The notes under the pieces were generated by a model, which saw nothing but the letters and a program-made list of their open reading frames with translations, had not been told where the DNA came from and did not search any database. From Pseudochelatococcus sp047501465 (GTDB lineage: Bacteria; Pseudomonadota; Alphaproteobacteria; Rhizobiales; Beijerinckiaceae): a DNA stretch of 64,000 nt. Shown here one piece after another: positions 20,246 through 29,774 of this stretch. Both the position numbers and the translations under genes were made by a program. The stretch lies in contig NZ_JAZDRL010000001.1 in assembly GCF_047501465.1 (NCBI RefSeq), positions 1 through 64,000 of the forward strand, given 5' to 3'. Within the stretch, counting starts at the first letter, position 1. Each line of letters begins with the position of its first letter.

Positions 20246-22885
20246 ATGACCGATAAATCGAAAGACGAGCGACGCCCAGCTCGGCGGACCGGTGGCGATG
20301 CTGCGCGGCCGTCAAAAGGCACTAAAAATTTCAAAGCTCCGCGCAGCTTCGCTGGCGGAAAGGGTGCGCCTTCGCGTTCTGGTGAGCGCAATGAGGCCGG
20401 TGGCGATCGTCCGCGTACGGGCCACGGCAAGCCCCGCTTTAGCGACAAGGGTGGCTTCGGCGAGCGCAAATCTTTCGCGCCGCGCGGCGACCGTCCTGAA
20501 GGTGGTGATCGCCCAGCTCGTCGCTTTGAGGGTTCGGATCGCCCGCGTTCTGACCGCCCATTCTCTGATAAGCCTCGCTTCGGTGACAAGGGCGGTTTTG
20601 GCGATCGCAAGCCTTATGCACCCCGTGGCGAGCGTCCTGAAGGTGGTGATCGCCCAGCTCGTCGTTTTGAAGGTTCGGATCGTCCGCGTTCTGACCGCCC
20701 ATTCTCTGACAAGCCCCGCTTTGGCGACAAGGGCGGTTTTGGCGAACGCAAGCCTTACGCACCCCGTGGCGAGCGTCCTGAAGGTGGTGATCGTCCAGCC
20801 CGTCGCTTTGAGGGTTCGGATCGTCCGCGTTCCGACCGCCCATTCTCTGATAAGCCCCGCTTTGGCGACAAGGGCGGCTTTGGCGAACGCAAGCCTTACG
20901 CATCCCGTGGCGAGCGTCCTGAGGGTGGCGATCGTCCAGCTCGTCGTTTTGAAGGTTCGGATCGTCCGCGTTCTGACCGTTCATTTTCTGACAAGCCCCG
21001 CTTTGGCGACAAGGGCGGTTTTGGCGAACGCAAGCCTTACGCATCCCGTGGCGAGCGTCCTGAGGGTGGCGATCGTCCACCCCGTCGTTTCGTAGGTTCG
21101 GATCGTCCACAGCGCTTCGAAAATCGTGCTGAGCAACAGGCTGCACCTGTTTCCGCCACGCCTGAGCCTGAGCGCATTGCCAAGGTGATGGCCCGTGCGG
21201 GGGTTGCCTCGCGTCGTGATGCTGAAGTGATGATCAGCGAAGGCCGCGTAGCGGTTAATGGCAAGGCTATCAACACGCCTGCAACGCTGGTTACTGACAG
21301 CGATCGCATCGTGATCGACGGTGCGCCGATGCCTGCGCGTGAACGTACACGTCTGTGGCTCTACCATAAGCCACGTGGTCTTGTGACGACAGCGCGTGAT
21401 CCGGAGGGTCGCCCGACAGTATTTGACAATCTACCGGAAGATCTGCCACGTGTGGTTGCTATTGGCCGGCTTGATATCAACACCGAGGGCTTGCTGCTAC
21501 TGACCAACGACGGCGGCGTAGCGCGCGTGTTGGCGCATCCTGAAACCGCATGGCTGCGGCGCTATCGCGTGCGCGCTTATGGTGAGGTGAACCAGGCGCA
21601 GCTCGATAACCTGCGCAATGGCGTTACCATTGATGGCATGCATTACGGGCCAATTGAGGCTTCAATCCAGCGCACACAGGGCGACAATGTCTGGCTGATG
21701 CTGGGGCTGCGCGAGGGCAAGAACCGTGAAGTCAAGCGCATCCTGGAGCATCTGGGCCTGCGTGTGAACCGGCTTATCCGCGTTTCATTCGGGCCGTTCC
21801 AACTGGGCGATCTGGAAGAGGGCACATGCGATGAAGTGCGCACGCGTATCCTGAAGGATCAGCTTGGTGAAGCATTGGCGCTTGAGGCTGGTGTGGATTT
21901 CGAGGCGGGCATTGCACAGCTCGAACCACGCCCCACTGCTCCGGCTGTTGCAGGACGTGGCCACACCGGTGGTCGTGAAAACCGCTTCCGCAGCAAGGAA
22001 GACTTCTTGGCACGCGGTCAGCGCGCACCAGCGGCACCCGTTGAAGAGTACAAGCGCGAAGCCTATGAGCAGCGCTCGAAAGAGCGTGCGGTCTGGCGTG
22101 ATGTTGACACCGAAGAGGGGCGCCCGAAAGGCAAGCGCATACCTCGCCGTGGCGCCGATGCTCGTGCCGCCCGCTCTCAGAGCGCAGAGCGCACGCATGA
22201 GCGCGTCGGTGCGGTAAAGGATCCCGGTGGGCGGATGGTGAAGGTTGAGCGTATCGTTTCTGCGCCCAAACTTGCTGAACGCGCACCGCGCGGCGCACGT
22301 CGCGTTGCGGTTGAAGGTTCTAGTCGCGAAGCCTATCAAAATCGTGGCGAGAGCTTCCAGAAGCGCGATTCTGACCGCTTTGGTGGCGAACGTCCCGCGC
22401 GTCGTTTTGATGATCGCGGTGGTGAAAAGCAGGAGCGTCGTTCGTTCTCGGATCGCGCTGAGCAGCGCGGTGAGGGCTTCCGCCGCGATGATCGCCCTGC
22501 GGGAGGTAACCGCTTCGGAGACCGCGATCGCGGTAACGATCGGGGTGGTGACCGTGATGGTTTCAAGCCAAGGGGCGAGCGTTCCTTTGGCGATAAACGT
22601 CATGGTGACAGGTCAGCGGGCAAGTCGTTCGGGGCGAAGTCTTTCGGAGACAAACCTGCGGGTGATCGTCCTTATGGCAAAAAGTCTTTTGGCGATAAGC
22701 CTTCGGGCGGTAAATCTTTTGGAAACAAGTCGTTCGGTGACAGGTCCTTTGGTGACAAGCCTGCGGGTGGCCGGTCTTTCGGCGGTAAGCCCTCTGGTGG
22801 TAAAGCGTTTGGTGGCAAGCCATCGGGCGGTCGGTCATTTGGCGACAGGCCATCGGGTGGTTCGCGTCCACCGCGCAAGTTCTAA
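20246..22885 (+). CDS. RsuA/RluB-family pseudouridine synthase with long Arg/Gly/Asp-rich repeat tails
   Basis: An 879-residue protein with a normal 240-residue enzyme in the middle. The S4 RNA-binding domain (ERIAKVMARAGVASRRDAEV) and the catalytic domain with GRLDINTEGLLLLTNDG (the Asp is catalytic) and LREGKNREVKRILEHLGLRV identify a 16S/23S rRNA uridine isomerase, probably RluB-like acting on 23S rRNA. The N-terminal 300 residues hold four perfect-length 47-residue repeats plus two partial ones (GGDRPARRFEGSD, KPRFGDKGGFGERKPY). The C-terminal 280 residues are rich in Arg, Gly and Asp and end in SFGDKPSGG repeats. Such tails are common but usually shorter in Alphaproteobacteria; they probably bind RNA and may promote condensate formation (inference). 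It is followed 12 bases on by rsmD. Confidence 0.9.
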   Translation: MTDKSKDERRPARRTGGDAARPSKGTKNFKAPRSFAGGKGAPSRSGERNEAGGDRPRTGHGKPRFSDKGGFGERKSFAPRGDRPEGGDRPARRFEGSDRPRSDRPFSDKPRFGDKGGFGDRKPYAPRGERPEGGDRPARRFEGSDRPRSDRPFSDKPRFGDKGGFGERKPYAPRGERPEGGDRPARRFEGSDRPRSDRPFSDKPRFGDKGGFGERKPYASRGERPEGGDRPARRFEGSDRPRSDRSFSDKPRFGDKGGFGERKPYASRGERPEGGDRPPRRFVGSDRPQRFENRAEQQAAPVSATPEPERIAKVMARAGVASRRDAEVMISEGRVAVNGKAINTPATLVTDSDRIVIDGAPMPARERTRLWLYHKPRGLVTTARDPEGRPTVFDNLPEDLPRVVAIGRLDINTEGLLLLTNDGGVARVLAHPETAWLRRYRVRAYGEVNQAQLDNLRNGVTIDGMHYGPIEASIQRTQGDNVWLMLGLREGKNREVKRILEHLGLRVNRLIRVSFGPFQLGDLEEGTCDEVRTRILKDQLGEALALEAGVDFEAGIAQLEPRPTAPAVAGRGHTGGRENRFRSKEDFLARGQRAPAAPVEEYKREAYEQRSKERAVWRDVDTEEGRPKGKRIPRRGADARAARSQSAERTHERVGAVKDPGGRMVKVERIVSAPKLAERAPRGARRVAVEGSSREAYQNRGESFQKRDSDRFGGERPARRFDDRGGEKQERRSFSDRAEQRGEGFRRDDRPAGGNRFGDRDRGNDRGGDRDGFKPRGERSFGDKRHGDRSAGKSFGAKSFGDKPAGDRPYGKKSFGDKPSGGKSFGNKSFGDRSFGDKPAGGRSFGGKPSGGKAFGGKPSGGRSFGDRPSGGSRPPRKF
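20501..21064 (+). repeat. Four 141-bp tandem repeats in the rluB-like gene
   Basis: Units begin at 20501, 20642, 20783 and 20924, each encoding 47 residues starting GGDRPARRF; a partial fifth starts at 21065 and a partial copy precedes 20501. The DNA copies are close enough for slippage or recombination to change the copy number in whole codons. Confidence 0.9.
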
Positions 22886-22897
22886 AGGGGGCTTGAG

Positions 22898-23452
22898 GTG
22901 CGTATTGTTGCGGGCCGGTTCAAGGGCCGTGCTTTAGCCTCTCCGAAGTCGGACGAAATCCGCCCGACTTCGGATCGCCTGCGTGAGGCGATTTTTAACG
23001 TGCTCATGCATGGCTATGATGATCCAGTTACAGGTGCGCGGGTGCTCGATCTTTTCGCGGGCACGGGCGCTTTGGCGCTGGAGGCGGTTTCGCGTGGTGC
23101 TGCTTTTGCTGTGCTTGTCGATGACGGGGCGCAAGCGCGTGGCATCATACGCACCAACACCGATACATTAGGTGCGGGCGGTTTCACGCGCATCTTTCGG
23201 CGTGATGCGACCAGGCTGGGGGCAGCAAAGCCTCTGGAACCGTTCTCGCTGGTGTTTTGTGATCCGCCCTATGGCAAGGGCCTTGCCGAGCAGGCGCTTG
23301 TTTCCGCGCGCGATGGCGGCTGGCTAACGCCGGATGCCCTCATTCTGGTGGAAGAAGCCGCAAGCGCTAATTTCACTTTTCCTGAAGGTTTCGAGGAAAT
23401 TGAGCAGCGTGACTATGGCGAGACCAGGTTGAGCATAGGCCGTAGAGTCTAG
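22898..23452 (+). CDS. rsmD: 16S rRNA (guanine(966)-N2)-methyltransferase
   Basis: A 184-residue SAM-dependent methylase. It starts at GTG 22898 after a G-rich site (GGGGGC) and begins MRIVAGRFKGRAL, the typical RsmD opening, followed by RPTSDRLREAIFNVL. Motif I is LDLFAGTGALALEA and motif IV is the catalytic DPPYGKG. It methylates G966 of 16S rRNA in small-subunit precursors. It lies 12 bases after the pseudouridine synthase gene, probably in one operon, and converges with mutL 56 bases away. Confidence 0.95.
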   Translation: MRIVAGRFKGRALASPKSDEIRPTSDRLREAIFNVLMHGYDDPVTGARVLDLFAGTGALALEAVSRGAAFAVLVDDGAQARGIIRTNTDTLGAGGFTRIFRRDATRLGAAKPLEPFSLVFCDPPYGKGLAEQALVSARDGGWLTPDALILVEEAASANFTFPEGFEEIEQRDYGETRLSIGRRV

Positions 23453-23508
23453 GGTTTATGGATTTTCACGCTGATGCAGGTGCGATGGCGTGGAGATCAA
23501 AACCCGCT

Positions 23509-25353
23509 TTATGTTCGGCCGAACAGGCGCTCAATATCGGATAATTTCAGCTCAACATAAGTTGGGCGACCATGGTTGCATTGGCCTGAAAATGGCGTTG
23601 CTTCCATTTCGCGCAAGAGAGCGTTCATCTCTTCCGGACGCAGGCGTCTGCCCGAGCGAACCGAGCCATGGCAGGCCATTGTTGCGAGCACGTGGTCAAG
23701 CCGCCCTTCGAGTGCGCGGGCATCACCCCATTCGGTCAAAGTGTCGGCGATATCGCGCACCAGCGCCTTTATATTCCCGCCATTAAGTACGGCCGGCACT
23801 TCCTGTACTGCCACGGCACCAGCGCCAAATCCCTCGACAACAAGGCCAAGCGAAGCGAGCGTTTCGCTATGAGAAAGCAAGCGATCTGCTTCAGAGGCGT
23901 CGAGTTCAACGATTTCGGGAATCAGCATCAATTGTCGTGCAATGCCGTTTGCCGCGCGTTCGCGCTTTAAGCGCTCATAGACAAGCCGTTCATGCGCTGC
24001 GTGCTGGTCCACGATAATGATGCCATCTGTCGTTTGACTGACAATATAATTCTCATGGATCTGCGCCCGCGCAGCGCCGAGCGGCTGTGCTACATCTTCT
24101 GCAATGACAGCAGTTTCAGTCGCGCGAGCATCGGCAGCGGGTGGCGGAAAGTGACGGAAAGCCGATTGCGCAGCTTCCGCAAAACCCGCGGGCGCTTGCC
24201 ATTGCTCAAAGCTTGCGGGTGTGGGGCGTGTTCTTGCAGACTCCGGCGTGGAAAATGCTGATATGCCTGAGTGAATACGCATATCCGAAGACCCATGCGC
24301 CACGCGCGGTTGCAGTGCCTCCAGTGCCCGCGCGCCTCCAGTTGATGATGCCAGATGCCCTGCAGCCACCAGCGCCTGCTTCAGCGCGCCAATGATGAGG
24401 CCACGCACGAGACCGGGATCGCGGAAACGCACCTCTGATTTTGCCGGGTGCACGTTGACATCCACCAGATGCGGATCGCAATCAATGCGCAGCATAAGTG
24501 CCGGATGACGATCACCGGGGAGGAAATCCATATAAGCAGCGCGCACTGCTCCTGAAACGAGTTTATCGCGCACGGGTCGTCCGTTAACGGTGGCGTGTAC
24601 ATGCGCTGCTGTACCGCGATGGTAAGTGGGCAGGCCCGCAAAGCCTGTCACGATCACACCCTCACGCTCGGCGTCGATGGGGAGGGCGTTTGGTGCGAAA
24701 TCGCTCCCTAAAATTCGTGCAAGGCGTCGCAGCAACGCTTCACGATCATCCCCCTCGGCTGGCAGATCGATGGTTGTGAGATGATCGCCGGCAACGGTGA
24801 AGCGCACTTGCGGATGAGCCATTGCCAGCCGCTTGATGGTATCTGCGACGGCTTGCGCTTCTGCGCGGTCGGTCTTCATGAATTTCAGCCGCGCCGGGGT
24901 GGCGGAGAACAGATCCGTCACCTCTATGCGTGTGCCTTGTTTTGCGGGCGCAGGTCGCACAGCTTCCTTGCGTCCACCATCAACGACAATCGACCAACCG
25001 TTGGCATCTTCTGCGTTCCGCGTCAGGATCGACAGCCGTGCTACTGAACCGATTGATGGCAGGGCCTCACCACGAAAGCCGAGAGAGCGAATATCAAACA
25101 GATCGCCGTTTGGCAGCTTGGAGGTGGCGTGGCGTTCAACGGCCAGTTCCAGATCCTGTGCCGACATGCCGCAGCCATCATCGGTGACGCGGATGAGACG
25201 CTTGCCGCCAGCCTCAATCACCACTTCGATAGCGCGGGCGCCAGCGTCAAGCGCGTTTTCCACCAGCTCCTTGATAGCTGCAGCAGGGCGTTCGATGACC
25301 TCGCCCGCTGCGATGCGATCGATCAATATTGGTTCAAGGCGCCGTACTGCCAT
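23509..25353 (-). CDS. mutL: DNA mismatch repair protein MutL
   Basis: A 614-residue protein. The GHKL ATPase part has ELVENALDAGA (motif I with the Mg-binding Asn), DDGCGM (motif II) and GFRGEALPSI (motif III); the C-terminal dimer domain has DQHAAHERLVYE, matching DQHA(X)2E(X)4E of MutL proteins with their own nicking activity, and ACHGSVRSG with CNHGRP. Thus it is probably an endonuclease-active MutL, usual in bacteria without MutH. The ATG at 25353 follows GGGG by eight bases. Its start lies 3 bases after the stop of pgi on the same strand, so the two are probably co-transcribed. Confidence 0.96.
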   Translation of the reverse strand: MAVRRLEPILIDRIAAGEVIERPAAAIKELVENALDAGARAIEVVIEAGGKRLIRVTDDGCGMSAQDLELAVERHATSKLPNGDLFDIRSLGFRGEALPSIGSVARLSILTRNAEDANGWSIVVDGGRKEAVRPAPAKQGTRIEVTDLFSATPARLKFMKTDRAEAQAVADTIKRLAMAHPQVRFTVAGDHLTTIDLPAEGDDREALLRRLARILGSDFAPNALPIDAEREGVIVTGFAGLPTYHRGTAAHVHATVNGRPVRDKLVSGAVRAAYMDFLPGDRHPALMLRIDCDPHLVDVNVHPAKSEVRFRDPGLVRGLIIGALKQALVAAGHLASSTGGARALEALQPRVAHGSSDMRIHSGISAFSTPESARTRPTPASFEQWQAPAGFAEAAQSAFRHFPPPAADARATETAVIAEDVAQPLGAARAQIHENYIVSQTTDGIIIVDQHAAHERLVYERLKRERAANGIARQLMLIPEIVELDASEADRLLSHSETLASLGLVVEGFGAGAVAVQEVPAVLNGGNIKALVRDIADTLTEWGDARALEGRLDHVLATMACHGSVRSGRRLRPEEMNALLREMEATPFSGQCNHGRPTYVELKLSDIERLFGRT

Positions 25354-25356
25354 TGA

Positions 25357-26676
25357 TTAGCCCCGACCTTCCGCCAGATATTGTTTGGCAAGAAGTTTGG
25401 CTTCTTCCACAGCAGGTTGGTCAAATGGGTCAATGCCAAGTGCATAGCCAGACAGGATTGTCTCAAGCATAAAGTGCATCAGCAGCGCGCCGAGGTTCTT
25501 CTCGTCAAGTTTTTTCAGGCGAATCTGGCGAACAGGACGGCCATTACGGGCAAATGTATCCACCATCGCAAGACCTTGGGCTGCAACAAGGTCGCCCACC
25601 GTTTTGCCAGCAAAACCGGGTTGACCCGCGCGCGCAGCAAGTTCTGGATCAATCTTGGGGCCGATGCCTTTGGCATCAAGCGTGATGACTGTGAACAGTT
25701 TGTCGTGAGGGCCATCAAGATAAAGCTGTTGCTGGCTGTGCTGGTCCACGGGGCCAAGTGCTGCAACTGGCTGCGAACCTTTACCGTTTTTGCCGAGACT
25801 TTCAGCCCAAAGCTGGATCCACCATTTGGTGAAACGCTCTAACCGATCCGTGTAGGCCATGAGCACGGTGATGCTCTTGCCTTCCAAGTAAGCAGCGACG
25901 TTGAAAGCGGCCCCTGCAGCAGCAGGAATGGTGCGAATGTCATCATTCTTTAAAGCTGCGATTACTTCATGCGCACCTGCGCGCACCGCCTGGATATCAA
26001 GTCCAACAAGGGCCGCAGGAAGCAAGCCGACATTGCTCAGCACCGAGTAACGACCGCCGATGCCGGTGTGATGATCAAGAAAGCGGACACCTTCTATTTC
26101 CAACAGATCGCGCAATGCGTTGGTTGAATCTTCCTTGCGCGGCTCTGACAGGCCCAGCACGAGCTCCGACACTTTATTGCGTAAGCCTGCACGATCATAG
26201 GCTTTCAACAGGCTCATGGTTTGGACCAGGGTTTCGCCTGTGCTGCCAGATTTGGAAACGGCAAAAACGCGTGTCGTCTCAAGCGGCAAGTGTTCCAGCG
26301 TGAGCCCAAACGTAATCGGGTCGAGATTATCAAAGAAATGCAGACGTGGCTGATTTGCCCGGCCCAGGCCCGGTACTTGATAGAACGCCAGCTGCGCCAA
26401 TGCCTGCGCACCAAGGCTTGAGCCGCCCGTACCGAGTACTACAATGTCGGTGACGGTACCTGAGTCCAGAAATTCTTTTGCTGCTTTATTAATAGCGGCG
26501 AGGTCATCGTGGCCGTTGGCTACCTCAACAAGCGGGAGGCGACCTTCTTTAACGTCAGACTTCACACGCTCCAAGGCCGTTTTAACGGCGGAAAATGCGG
26601 CATCAATTGCGGTATCTGGCAGACCATTGCCACCGATTTTGGAGGCGAGAGCAAGTTCCGTAGATTGCGCAAACAC
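25357..26676 (-). CDS. pgi: Glucose-6-phosphate isomerase (short form)
   Basis: A 439-residue enzyme for the glucose-6-phosphate to fructose-6-phosphate step. Marks are GTGGSSLGAQAL, SKSGSTGET (sugar-phosphate binding), the family signature IGGRYSVLSNVGLLPAAL and the C-terminal signature near FDQPAVEEAKLLAKQYL. The DQHSQQQLYLDGP block is that of the short Pgi group (about 430-450 residues) rather than the 540-550-residue proteobacterial form, so the enzyme may come from another lineage. It sits between mutL and two M16 peptidase genes, all on the minus strand. The 133-base gap before the M16 gene holds a strong hairpin, so it may have its own promoter there. Confidence 0.93.
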   Translation of the reverse strand: MFAQSTELALASKIGGNGLPDTAIDAAFSAVKTALERVKSDVKEGRLPLVEVANGHDDLAAINKAAKEFLDSGTVTDIVVLGTGGSSLGAQALAQLAFYQVPGLGRANQPRLHFFDNLDPITFGLTLEHLPLETTRVFAVSKSGSTGETLVQTMSLLKAYDRAGLRNKVSELVLGLSEPRKEDSTNALRDLLEIEGVRFLDHHTGIGGRYSVLSNVGLLPAALVGLDIQAVRAGAHEVIAALKNDDIRTIPAAAGAAFNVAAYLEGKSITVLMAYTDRLERFTKWWIQLWAESLGKNGKGSQPVAALGPVDQHSQQQLYLDGPHDKLFTVITLDAKGIGPKIDPELAARAGQPGFAGKTVGDLVAAQGLAMVDTFARNGRPVRQIRLKKLDEKNLGALLMHFMLETILSGYALGIDPFDQPAVEEAKLLAKQYLAEGRG

Positions 26677-26764
26677 CGTCTATCTCCCTTAATTTTCAGA
26701 GCGTTGTACGTATCGCTCCTATTTGAATATCACCTCTGACGCAAGCTGACTGAGGTGGTAACCG

Positions 26765-26802
26765 GGCTTCCTGTCATGAGAGCTGGCCCCTGACAGGAAG
26801 CC
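26765..26802. terminator. 12-bp inverted repeat at the end of the M16 peptidase operon
   Basis: GGCTTCCTGTCA at 26765-26776 pairs perfectly with 26791-26802 around a 14-base loop, between the stop of the second M16 gene and the start of pgi. No T run follows on either strand, so it may act with Rho or as a processing site. Confidence 0.5.
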
Positions 26803-26809
26803 TGAGATA

Positions 26810-28105
26810 TTAAAGACCTTCCGGTCGTCCCGCCGCTATAACCAGCAGCTGGTTCGTGCCGAAAAGGCGTTCGCCGACACGCTTGATGTCCGCTAGCGTG
26901 ACAGCTTCGATCAGGCTGTTCCGACGATCGATATAATCTATGCCCAGATCATCGATAGCGATTTGCAGCAATTGCCGGGCGATTTTGCCAGAGCTGTCGA
27001 ATTGCAACGGATAAGAACCAATCAGGTATTGTTTGGCCTTGGTCAATTCATCTGCATCCGGCCCATCATGGGTAAGACGTGCAATCTCTTCGCGGATAAC
27101 GGAGAGCGATTCAGCCGCGCGTTCGTTTTTCGTCGCCGTGCCTCCAACCATGAGGCCAGTAGCGCGTAACGTGACCAGTGAAGTGGAGACACCATACGCC
27201 AGACCGCGTTTTTCGCGCACTTCCTGGAAGAGACGTGATGTAAAGGCACCGCCACCCAGAATGTGGTTGAATACAATCGCTGCCATAAAATCCGGATCAC
27301 TGCGCAGCAAGCCGGGAACAGCAAAACGTAACGACGTTTGTGGCACGTCAACATCAATAATTTCCAGCCCGCCCGTGGCAAGCGCCGTTACCATCGGTGT
27401 TGGGGGGAGGATGGAGGATGCAGGCAGATCTCCAAAGACAGCATCCAGATGGCGTGACAACGTTGCCGCGTCAATTGCACCCACAACGCTGACAATAAGA
27501 TTGCCACGGGTTAATGCCTTCGGTTTGATGCCGGCGAGCATATCGCGGGTAAGGGTGGGCACAGATTCCATTGTGCCCTTGATTGGGCGGGCATAGGGAT
27601 GATCCCCAAATGCCTTCAGGAATAGTGAGCGGGAAGCCAGCGCATCGGGGTCGTTTGCTTCATGGCGCAGACCTGCCAATACCTGTTGGCGCACACGCTC
27701 AACCGCGCTTTCATCAAAACGCGGTTCGTTGATCGCCAACCGCAGCAGTTCAAACGCGCGATCCGCATTGCGCGAAAGCGTCTTCAGCGAGCCGCGCCAT
27801 GCATCGCGATCGGCAGAGAAGCCAAGTTCAATTGCGTGCTCTGCAAGTTGTTCCTGAAAAGCCTCTGACCCATAAGGGCCCGCGCCTTCATCAAGCAGGC
27901 TTGCAAAAATGCGGGATGCACCAGCCTGGGTTGCGTCATCGTGCGATGCGCCGCCTTTGAATGCGAAATCGATAGCGATGAGAGGAACGGCATATTCCTC
28001 AACCAGCCAAGCTTCGATGCCGCCTGGCGAAATAACCCGTTGGACAGCGCGTGGAGCGGCTGATGTGGAAGTAACACTTTGGGAGCCTGGCTCGACAAGT
28101 GACAT
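26810..28105 (-). CDS. M16 peptidase-family protein, non-catalytic subunit type
   Basis: A 431-residue protein of the insulinase/mitochondrial-processing-peptidase family. The zinc motif HxxEH is missing: the equivalent place reads GGASHDDATQAGASRI. The substrate-binding half with NHILGGGAFTSRLFQEVREK and GLAYGVSTSL is intact. In bacterial M16B pairs such a subunit partners the catalytic one, which here is encoded 31 bases upstream. ATG 28105 is chosen because GAGGT lies seven bases before it; a TTG at 28132 is less likely. No signal peptide is clear. The substrate is unknown. Confidence 0.88.
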   Translation of the reverse strand: MSLVEPGSQSVTSTSAAPRAVQRVISPGGIEAWLVEEYAVPLIAIDFAFKGGASHDDATQAGASRIFASLLDEGAGPYGSEAFQEQLAEHAIELGFSADRDAWRGSLKTLSRNADRAFELLRLAINEPRFDESAVERVRQQVLAGLRHEANDPDALASRSLFLKAFGDHPYARPIKGTMESVPTLTRDMLAGIKPKALTRGNLIVSVVGAIDAATLSRHLDAVFGDLPASSILPPTPMVTALATGGLEIIDVDVPQTSLRFAVPGLLRSDPDFMAAIVFNHILGGGAFTSRLFQEVREKRGLAYGVSTSLVTLRATGLMVGGTATKNERAAESLSVIREEIARLTHDGPDADELTKAKQYLIGSYPLQFDSSGKIARQLLQIAIDDLGIDYIDRRNSLIEAVTLADIKRVGERLFGTNQLLVIAAGRPEGL

Positions 28106-28136
28106 ACGATGACCTCGAACGGTACAATACAAAAAA

Positions 28137-29483
28137 TCAGGCGGGAAGCAGATAGCCTGCTGTGTAGGGACGTGTCAGGAATTGGCGTGCGGCCTCCTGA
28201 ATCGCCTTGGCGTCAATAGCCTCAATCCGCTGTGTCCATTGCTGCACATCTTCAATTGTTTCGCCGATAGCGAGGGCCGAACCATAGATGTGTGCCATGT
28301 GCACCTGACTATCCTGCGCGTAAATCATCTCGGCGATGAAACGCGTACGCGCGCGCTCAAGTTCCCCTGGCGTTACGCCTTCTTCGATCAAGCGTGTGAT
28401 AACCTTGCCGACAGCCTCATCCAGCGCTTCAATCGTAACGCCTTGGCCAGGCACGGCATAAACATCAAATCGCGATGCATCAAGCATTGTGCCGTGATAG
28501 CCCGCGCCAGCACCAACCGCCACGCCCTGATCGAGCACGAGGTGGCGATAGAGCAGGGATGTTTGTCCGCCACCAAGAATTTCAGCAAGTAGTTCAAGCG
28601 CATAAGCTTCGTTGTCAGTCTGCGTCCGTGCAGATGGCACCACCCATGCGCGCAGCAAGTAAGGCTGCTCAACGCGTGCATCAGCCACCGTTACGCGCTT
28701 GGTTGCGACTGCGGGTGGCTCCTGTGGGCGTTCGCGTACAGGGCGTTCACCGCGCGCGGGGATCTGGCCATAGGTACTATCCGCAAGTGCAATCACATCC
28801 GCTGCTTCAACATCACCTGCCACCACGAGAATAGCGTTTTCTGGCGTATAGAAGCGCTTGTAATAGGCTAGTGCATCATGGCGATCGAGGGTTTCAATCT
28901 CATGCTGCCAGCCGATAATCGGTGTGCCATAAGGATTATGAGTGTAAAGCGCGGCTGCAACTGCTTCCGAGAGCTGCGCCGCTGGATCGGTATCCGTGCG
29001 CATGCGCCGTTCTTCCAGCACAACCAGGCGCTCAGGATCCACGACCGAATCCTCAAGTACAAGGCCTGTCATGCGATCAGCCTCATAGCCCATCATTGTA
29101 CCAAGGTGTTCCTTGGCGATGCGCTGATAGTAGGCCGTGTAGTCGTATGAGGTAAAAGCGTTTTCCTGTCCGCCGAGGCTGGCAACGACGTTTGAAAACT
29201 CGCCGATAGGATGTTTCTTGGTGCCCTTGAACATCAGATGTTCAAGAAAATGGGCAATGCCAGACTTGCGGGCCGGATCATCACCGGATCCGTTGCGGTA
29301 CCATACCATATGCGTCACCACAGGCACGCGCCGGTCCGGGATCACAACGATCTCAAGGCCATTAGCAAGCGTATGGGTGATAACTTCCGTGCCACCTTTG
29401 GAGGCGCCGCCAGTCGTCGCAGCATGCTTTCCGCTGGCAGTGGAAGACGGAAGGGGGGTGCTGAAGCCGGGAGGATTGGTCAT
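28137..29483 (-). CDS. M16 zinc peptidase, catalytic subunit
   Basis: A 448-residue metalloprotease of family M16B. The zinc-binding motif H78-F-L-E81-H82 is in SGIAHFLEHLMFKGT, and the third ligand should be in the downstream VVLEERRMRTDTDP helix. A second-half AEILGGGQTSLLYRHLV block is typical. It probably works as a heterodimer with the neighbouring HxxEH-less protein on unfolded peptides, in the cytoplasm or periplasm. It starts at ATG 29483; a TTG two codons upstream is an alternative. The 285-base gap to the next gene upstream shows no gene. Confidence 0.92.
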   Translation of the reverse strand: MTNPPGFSTPLPSSTASGKHAATTGGASKGGTEVITHTLANGLEIVVIPDRRVPVVTHMVWYRNGSGDDPARKSGIAHFLEHLMFKGTKKHPIGEFSNVVASLGGQENAFTSYDYTAYYQRIAKEHLGTMMGYEADRMTGLVLEDSVVDPERLVVLEERRMRTDTDPAAQLSEAVAAALYTHNPYGTPIIGWQHEIETLDRHDALAYYKRFYTPENAILVVAGDVEAADVIALADSTYGQIPARGERPVRERPQEPPAVATKRVTVADARVEQPYLLRAWVVPSARTQTDNEAYALELLAEILGGGQTSLLYRHLVLDQGVAVGAGAGYHGTMLDASRFDVYAVPGQGVTIEALDEAVGKVITRLIEEGVTPGELERARTRFIAEMIYAQDSQVHMAHIYGSALAIGETIEDVQQWTQRIEAIDAKAIQEAARQFLTRPYTAGYLLPA

Positions 29484-29774
29484 GCACAACTCACTGTTTG
29501 AATCGGTAAAAATCAGGCACGCATCAAACTCAATTGAAGCAAGGCAGGAATAGGGACAGGGTATTACGTAACGGAGAAAGGCACGTAATATCAGAATGTT
29601 AACCAGATGTCATGTCAAGCATGGCTGGCTTTCAGGCGCAGTAAGCACTCATCAGCAGGCATTGGCCTTAATCAGCTGCGCCGCAACCGCTTGGTAATTA
29701 TGATCTGCAAGTAGCGTCCTAATCGCAGATCAAATCAAGCAAAAATTACTTTTGCTGCTTATTATCGCTCGCCT

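Noticed and set aside
20143..20610. Upstream extension of tadA
   Set aside because: It is the reverse of the rluB-like gene's repeat region and has no start or similarity; the deaminase domain begins after 20142.
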